From Annona cherimola (taxonomy: Eukaryota > Streptophyta > Magnoliopsida > Magnoliales > Annonaceae), in NCBI GenBank assembly GCA_030490835.1, contig CM059971.1:70574224-70638223 (forward strand): 64,000 nucleotides of DNA, given 5' to 3'. The notes beneath the pieces were generated by a model. That model worked only from the letters and a program-made list of their open reading frames with translations, had not been told where the DNA came from and did not search any database. Positions 57,307-64,000 of this stretch are shown here, in pieces; within the stretch, counting starts at the first letter, position 1; each line of letters opens with the position of its first letter. Position numbers and translations under genes: made by a program.

Positions 57307-59836
57307 TGTGGAACCCTGACCGTATACGCGTTGTTTCAACTGTATACGCGTCATTTCAACATTTGTAATATTGTAATTATTTTATGAATAAATGAAAATT
57401 CATGAATTATATTGATGGATATGTATATTGGAGATTGAAATAATGCGATTAGGAATTTAACCCCGTGAATAGTGTATGTGAATAGTAACTACGGGCTAAG
57501 ACACGTGATTAAGAGTTAATCACTTGGATTAACTTAATTACAAAAAGACGAAATAGAGATTTAATCACTACAAGACAAAATAGCAATTCTTTTGGATTTT
57601 TGTGGAAAAATAGAAAAAAATTCATAAATTGCAATCCGGGCGTCGGAATTCGATGAAATTTTTTATGGATAGTTAAAAATTCATGATGGACATGATGAAT
57701 GGATCAAGATGTGATGAAAATCATAAATCAAAGGTCAAGATGAAACGTCAAATGAAAAATCAAAAAGTAGCATTACTTTAATTAAATACTACTTTTGACT
57801 TTTTATAAAAAGTAAATAATAAAAAAATAAAAAATTAAATGAAGTGCAGCAAGGTCAGGGGCGTGAGCAGGGGCATTAAATTGCCATTTGACTTTAATCA
57901 ATGGTTTAAATCCATCCAAATCACAAATCAAGGGTTTAGATTTAATTAGCTTAAAATTAATTAAATAAAAAATAATAAAAATAGGAAAAAGATAGGGCTG
58001 CATAGGGTGGGCTGGAGCAGGCCTAGGGTGGCTGCTCTTGGCTCAAGACATTTTTCAAAATTAGAAAAAAATGCATTTTTATAATTAAATACCTCAAGCT
58101 AAGGGGGTAAAATCTAATTTTGTAAAAAATCAAAAACTATAAATAGGGGGCAAGGTGAGAACGACCAGAAGCATTCCAAGCTTGAAAACCTCAAGCATTT
58201 CCACCCCCAAACACGTTTTTTCCCTTTAGAGAAAGAAGGAGAAAGTTAGAGAGAGGAAGTGTGAGAAAAAAAGGCGTATCTCCGCTTTCGGTAAGTAATT
58301 TCTACCCAAATTTCTTTTGGATGTTAAGTAGGGTAAAAACATGCTTAGATAATGCCTAAGCATGAGAAAATAAGTATAGATATAATTTTTAAATGAAATT
58401 ATGCCAAAACATCAAAAATATGGAGCGAAGATAGGGTATTTGGGAAGATAGCATATGATATGTGAAAATAATGCTCCAAAATTGATAAGTGATGATTCGG
58501 GATGTATGATTATGATGAATATGATGTTGGAACAATGATATATTAATTTCATGATTTTTGGAATTAAGGATTATGCTTAAGTGAATTTATGATGATTTTT
58601 AGTATATGGAGAAAATGATTTTTTTGGGCAAGTAAATGATGATAAATTCAAAATATAAGAAATGTCCAATGATATACTAGGCATAAGGTATGTCATGGTA
58701 TTTTTTATTTTTGAAAACAATATCAATTTTTGAAACTCATGAACAGTAACCACGTCGCTGTGAACAGTAACCATATATGAACAGTGATTTTGCTACAGTA
58801 ATCTGCTACAGTGAATTACTACGGTGATTAGCTACAGTAACAGCGTGATTTTTAAGAAAATTTGAGATTAATATTTAAATATGATGATGAAAATTTTGAA
58901 GAACCTATGGATAAAAATATCCACATAAAGAAATAATGTCCAAATAAAATAGAACATGCATGGGAAGCAACTTGAATAGAAGAAATGAAAATATCATTTC
59001 TCCTTGAATAGGAAAAGGCAAAGAGAAGGTCGAAGACACCTCCTAAAAAGGTAAGCAAGTTATATGTTTTGCAAATTATTTCCAAAATGCTTGAAATTGT
59101 TTGCAAGTTGCTTTATGAAATTTATTTAAGGTTGGCCATACCTATAACTGCTTTACATGAACTGAAGTTCGTTTTGTGAAATTATTTATTAAATGCTTTT
59201 TATGAAATTGTTTATGATTTGCAAATATCATGCCGGCATGTGTATGAGAATGAGCATGTGCACGAGGAATAGGCCTTAGTCGAGGTAGTAAGCGGACCGG
59301 ATGTCCCCCTCGCTATTGCCAAGTCGCTTAATAGGCCCAGGCCGGCGGCGACCTCCCTGAAATGGGAGCATGTATGGGATGGGCGCCTAGCTAGCGTCGC
59401 ATCCAAAGGAATGTCATGAATGCTATGTATGCATTGCATTTGCATTTTATGAAATGCATGAAAATGATTGAAAAAATTATGTATGACTTGCTTACTGAGT
59501 ATTATTACTCACCCATGCTTTTTCAATAACAGACGGGAAAAGATGATGAAGGCAGCATGCCAAGTGTTATGTAGTTTTGATATAAATGATGTTTATGTAA
59601 AGACAATGATGATAATTTTGAGATGAAAATGAATATTTCTGTTTTATGAAGCAGTTTTGGGTTATAACTGTGATACATGAAATTTATTTCATGCTAGATG
59701 AATGATGGAAATTTTCCATGTATTAATGGAAAAAAAAAAACCTGCCGTGTGATCAGGGCAACAATCCTGAGTCACGTTTACCAATCAAAACGATCCCGGA
59801 GTAAGGCTTCTAGGCGCCTCGGTGGGGGGCGCCACA
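57307..59836 (+). mobile_element. Solo LTR (2.5 kb) inserted in LINE ORF1
   Basis: It begins TGTGGAACCC and ends GGCGCCACA, with TGTGG/CCACA as inverted tips. The 5-bp duplication AATAT flanks it (57302-57306 and 59837-59841). No second LTR or internal domain exists, so recombination between LTRs left a solo copy. A promoter TATA is at 58138-58148. The segment 58740-58850 repeats GAACAGTAA and CTACAGTAA units, seen in some plant gypsy LTRs. The motif TTACTGAGTATTATTACTC is at 59488-59506. A Ty3/gypsy origin is likely but unproven. Confidence 0.85.
58138..58148 (+). promoter_or_regulatory. TATA box of the solo LTR
   Basis: CTATAAATAGG is a canonical plant TATA box. About 140 bp downstream lies CGGTAAGTAATT, a possible splice donor in the LTR leader. 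Confidence 0.65.
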
Positions 59837-60465
59837 AATATGGTGTAATATCTAACTTTAATTTGGACTCCTCAAACTGCTCTCTCACCAGCAACAATCC
59901 CTTAGGACCAATTGGGTCGATCGATTGAGCAGCATAAGCAAGAGGATTGTCAGCTACAAGGAAAATCACAGAACAAGGGTACATACGAGCAGAACTGGAA
60001 GGTGGTGGAAAGCAGGGCTGCAAAGATTCATAGTCAGAAGGATGTGCAGATCTGCAATGGTAGAAGTAGTGACAGCGATCCACATTCTAGGAAGAAGAAA
60101 TGGGAGAGAGTGGAAGGGGATCGACTGCAAGGTGAGGGAGATGATGCTAACTTACTGGGTGATGTTCAAGGGCTCCACGATTACCACATGGCGGCTGATG
60201 ACAGATCTAGATGGAGAGGGAGTCAAGATGAAGGTGGCATGGAAATCAATCGAATGAATGGTAAATGGAAGAGAAGGGCTAGAGGGGGGGCAAGATATGA
60301 GGAAGCTTGAATCGTTGGAAGGTAAAGAACTAGGAGGCGGAAAGCGAGGCCGAGAAAGCGAATTGGGTGAACACTCGGAGATGAAAAAATGGAGAAAAAG
60401 TCAAGGGAATCACGACATAAACGAGGTGATGGCTGTGGGGAGTCCCTAGCCCCACCTCATCTAAT

Positions 60466-63400
60466 ATGGCCCTACTAGCCTGGAATTGTCGTGGGCTTGG
60501 GAACCCACGTGCGATTCGTAGCCTTCTTGATTTGATCAGGAAATAAGATCCCTGTTTGGTCTTCCTTTGTGAAACAAAATGTAACTCAAAAGAGATGGAG
60601 GGCATTAAAAGAAGACTTAAGTTCGAATGTTGTTTTGTTGTGGAACCAGATGCTAGAAGGGGAGGCTTGGCTCTTTTGTGGAATAATGATACACCAGCGT
60701 GCATCAAGAGCTTTTCTATCCACCATATCGATGCAGATTTTCTTGGATGGCGGTTCACGGGTTTCTATGGTCATCCCGAAACTCACCATCGACACCAAAG
60801 CTGGAATATTCTCAAAACGCTGAGCATTGGGAGGAGTGATCCTTGGCTAGTGATGGGAGATTTCAATGAAGTATTGGGCCCAAGCGAATATATTAGCGAG
60901 AGGACTCGCCCCCAGACACAAATGGACCTTTTTTGTGAGACCATACACAGATGTAATTTGTTGGATATTGGCTTTTCTGGTGCGACTATGACATGGAGAA
61001 ACAATAGAAGGGGACAGTAAAGAGTGGAAGCGAGGTTGGAAAGGGGGCTTGCGTCTTTGTCTTGGATGAATCTATTTACTCATGCAAAGATCAATCATTT
61101 ATCGGCTCCCACCTCGGACCATTGCCCCATATTGCTGATGCTTGATTCAAAAGGAGGAAGGAGGAAACCGCCATGGGAATTCAAATATGACCTATTCTGG
61201 GCTCGGGATAAAGAGGCTACCAGAATTGTACACCAAGTTCGGGAGTCCGAACCTCCGACGGTTTTGAATAATGATGAACAGCTTTCTTGGAAGATCAAAC
61301 GGTGTGGTATCGAACTGTCCAAGTGGAATCGAAGTAGGAGAGGCAATATCCGGAAAGCAATTGAGCGAAAGCAAAGGGAGCTTCAGTCTATTATGGGTAT
61401 GAGGCCTAGTGACGAAAGGGATGAATCTATGCAGAAGCTAAAATCTCAGATCAATCTTTTGTTGGAAGATGAGGAGCAGATATGAAGGATGAGAGCAAAG
61501 TCACATTGGCTTCTGGAGAGAGACAAAAACACCAGGTTTTTCCATCGTATTGCCTCCAACAGACGACGAACAAATTTCATAGAGGCGTTGAAGGACCAGG
61601 ACGGCGAATGGGGAGGCGCCATGGGTGGAGAACGTTATCATAAGGCTAATTTTTTATGAGCAAAAGTTGTCCCTAACCAAACCATTGCAGTCTGAGGAAG
61701 TTGTCAATGCAATCAAAGGTATGAGTCCTACCAAGGCCCCGGGTCCGGATGGAATGTCGGCCGGATTTTATCAAAAACACTGGAACACCGTGGGTAGAGA
61801 GATTATCAAGTGGTGTAAGCTGTTTATGGAAGAAAGCAATCCTACCCATCTATGCAGGCACATAAGGGAATCAAATTCAACCATACTAATCTTGATTCCA
61901 AAAGGGGCTGAAGCTAATATATTATCTCAGTTTAGACCTATCAGTCTATGCAATGTAGTCTATAAAATTTTGGTAAAGGTCCTAGCAAACAGACTTAAAA
62001 TGGTACTCCATGATATCATAGGGGAAGAACAAAGCGCTTTTGTTCCTGGACGGCTTATCACTGACAACATGTTGACAGCCTATGAAGCAATTCACTCACT
62101 CCGAAGGCGCAAGAAAGGACGAAAGCAAGAGATGACTATTAAGTTAGATATGTCGAAGGCCTATGACCGGGTTGAATGGAACTTCCTCAAAAGGATGATG
62201 GGGGCTATGAATTTCAGCATGGGGTGGATCAATTGGATCATGAGTTGCATATCGATGGTCAGATACAGAGTAAATGTAAACGGCTTCAAATCCTCATACT
62301 TCCAACCTCAGAGGGGGTTAAGGCAGGGAGACCCGCTATCTCCATACCTCTTCCTACTATGTGCGGAGGGTCTTTCAACACTGATTTCTCATGCGGCTGC
62401 TAGTGGAGCAATTCATGGTATCAGACTTCAACCGCAGGGCCCAACGATTTCTCATCTGCTATTTACGAATGATGTGATCATCTTCCTTAGGGCGGATGGG
62501 AGGGACATAAGGAATTTCCTGGACATCCTAAATCAATATGCGGCTTCTTCGGGCCAAATGGTAAACATAGACAAAATTGCGGTTTTCTTCAGCACTAATA
62601 TGGAATGTTCTGCAATGAGGGAGATGATCCAACTATTAGGTTTTGCTGGACATGATTTCCACCAATACCTAGGCCTCCCGGCCTGGCTTGGAAGATCCAA
62701 AGTTGGAATATTCAAAGGCCTTAAAGAACATATATGGAATCGAATTCAAGGATGGAAAGGTAAGTTGCTCTCGTGGGGTGGTAAAGAGGTGTTAATCAAG
62801 GAGGTTACGCAGGCTATCCCTTCGTATGCGATGAGTATCTTTTTATTGCTCAAATTTTTTGTAATGAAATTAATGAGAGAAGGATGGTAAAAGGAAACTG
62901 AGCTGGGTGGCATGGATGGATATGTGTAAGCCAAAGCGATCGGGTGGTATTGGATTTAGGGATTTCCATAAATTCAATTATGCTCTTTTGGCAAAGCAGG
63001 TATGGAGGTTAGTATTGTGTAACACATCTTTATGTCATAAAGTTCTCAAGGCCAGATACTTCCTGAACTCAGATATTTGGACGTGTAAGGCGAAGCCATC
63101 TGACTCTTATACCTGGAGAAGTGTGTTGAAGGCGCGTGATGTGATTCAAAGGGGTTGCAAATGGAGAATTAGAGATGGGATGCGAGTAAAGTTTTTTGCC
63201 GATAGTTGGCTCGAATCTTTGGTTGAGAAGGCAGGACCTCTTCCGTTATCAATCCCGGAGGATATGAGGGTCAATCACTTTATTGATGGTGACACAAATT
63301 CATGGAACAAGGACCGGGTGGGGGCGGCAGCGGGGGAGACCGCATGGTAAATGGTCAATCGGATTCCCCTTCCCCATGGGAATATGGAGGACTGTATATT

Positions 63401-64000
63401 TTGGAAGCATGAACCAAATGGTCTCTACACGGTAAAATCGGCATACAGATTATTGTCTTCAGATGATGATAACCCGACCCTCTCAGGGAGTTATAAGCCA
63501 ATATGGCGAATGAAACTCCTAAGTAAAGTCATAATTTTTGGATAGAGACTTGTCAAAAATGCCCTTCCCACCTTGCTAAATCTAACTCAAAGGGGCATTA
63601 CAGTGGACCCATGTTGTGCTTTGTGCAAGAATGATATGGAAGATGCAAATCACTTGTTCCTGAGGTGTGCAATGACTGATGGGATTTGTAGGAAAGCTGC
63701 AAGGATGGTTGACCAGGGGGTAACAGTTGGGGAGATATTAGAAACCTTAGTGCAGGAAAATAGGTCCGAGGACCTTGTTTTTTTCATTTTGAGCTGCTGG
63801 AGAGGAAGGACTTCAACCAAAATTCACAGACACATTGACATGGTGTTCGGAGTTCCTTAACCAGCATAGGAGTGCTAATATGCTCATTCATTCGGGTCTT
63901 TTGGACAGATCTTTAGTGCTCCGTTGGTCCAAGCCGCCGGCGGGGTTTGTTAAGATTAATGTCGATGGTCGCAGTCATGGGGATTTGGCTTTTTTCGGAT
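60466..64000 (+). pseudogene. LINE ORF2: endonuclease, reverse transcriptase, zf-RVT, RNase H start
   Basis: The ATG at 60466 opens MALLAWNCRGLGNPRAIRSL, the endonuclease start. GDFNEVL and SDHCPILL are its other catalytic blocks. The RT holds FRPISLCNVVYKI, KLDMSKAYDRVEW and RGLRQGDPLSPYLF. The catalytic FADD is replaced by FTND (about 62464-62475). zf-RVT (CALCKNDMEDANHLFLRC) and the RNase H start (FVKINVDG, about 63945) follow. Damage includes stops at 60544, 61018, 61483, 63348 and 63543, frameshifts near 61640 and 62890, and loss of the FWWG segment. It cannot encode a working protein. Confidence 0.9.

Larger units (their letters stand above)
56228..60449 (+). pseudogene. LINE ORF1 (DUF4283 and CCHC), split by a solo LTR
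   Basis: The start region (56228-56480) is in one frame (AIKKIKPGAGASILCSLWSS). The rest (56482-57297) is in another, giving the DUF4283 block NLYQVVFSDQEDKERIMKGR and PWSFERSLVSVEDL. The C-x2-C-x4-H-x4-C knuckle follows (FCYLCGIMGHAHQNC). A TGA at 57295-57297 stops it just before the LTR insertion. Without the LTR, the frame continues as QQYGVISNFNLDSSNCS. Further shifts precede a basic C-terminal region near 60300-60449 (GGGKRGRESELGEH). As a nucleic-acid-binding chaperone for the LINE RNA it is dead, with at least one frameshift and several stops. Confidence 0.85.
56060..64000 (+). mobile_element. Decayed plant LINE, running off the right edge
   Basis: ORF1 (DUF4283 plus CCHC zinc knuckle) is followed by ORF2 (endonuclease, reverse transcriptase, zf-RVT, RNase H start), the order of plant L1-clade LINEs. 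A 2.5-kb solo LTR splits ORF1. The 5' boundary is approximate. The 3' end and target duplication lie outside the window. Confidence 0.85.

Overview
This window comes from a plant nuclear genome, almost certainly a flowering plant. The genes have GT-AG introns and AT-rich intergenic DNA, and they sit among plant-type transposons: LINEs that end in an RNase H domain, Tourist-like and foldback MITEs, Mutator-like elements carrying gene fragments, a solo LTR and RTE copies. The Elongator gene has a very GC-rich first exon and AT-rich later exons. That pattern is common in monocots and magnoliids but does not settle the lineage.

Three intact host genes can be reconstructed. (1) At 2513-6122 on the + strand is a five-exon, 247-residue AIRP2-like RING E3 ubiquitin ligase. 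(2) At 22623-32734 on the + strand is a nine-exon, 286-residue protein with a signal peptide, a cysteine-rich region holding one C2H2 finger, and a C-terminal membrane helix. (3) At 41363-52549 on the - strand is a nine-exon, 569-residue ELP3, the radical-SAM/acetyltransferase catalytic subunit of Elongator. All splice phases close without a frameshift. A short possible C-terminus of a fourth gene lies at the left edge.

Region by region. 1-2.5 kb is the left flank. 2.5-6.1 kb is the RING gene, with a MULE-type MITE in intron 4. 7.2-15.2 kb can be read as one old Mutator-like element stuffed with later insertions: a foldback MITE, three Tourist-like MITEs, a Ty3/gypsy fragment, and a Pack-MULE-like element holding a DUF4220 gene piece. 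16.0-17.3 kb is a second gene-fragment-carrying MULE-like element. 17.3-22.2 kb is repeat-rich, with a Tourist cluster and a dead MSL (MscS-like channel) pseudogene. 22.6-32.7 kb is the membrane C2H2 gene, whose sixth intron is filled with inverted-repeat elements. 34.9-41.0 kb holds more MITEs, a third MULE-like element and a 5'-truncated LINE. 41.4-52.5 kb is ELP3, with several nested elements in its introns. 52.8-54.8 kb is a nested transposon pair just upstream of ELP3. 56.1-64.0 kb is a long decayed LINE split by a 2.5-kb solo LTR.

The three genes show no operon-like or functional grouping. The most distinctive content is the transposon record: several independently supported target-site duplications, layered insertions, and two to three MULE-like elements with captured host sequence. 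No wholly new enzymatic system was found. The best candidates for undescribed biology are the membrane-anchored C2H2 protein and the long hairpin in its intron.
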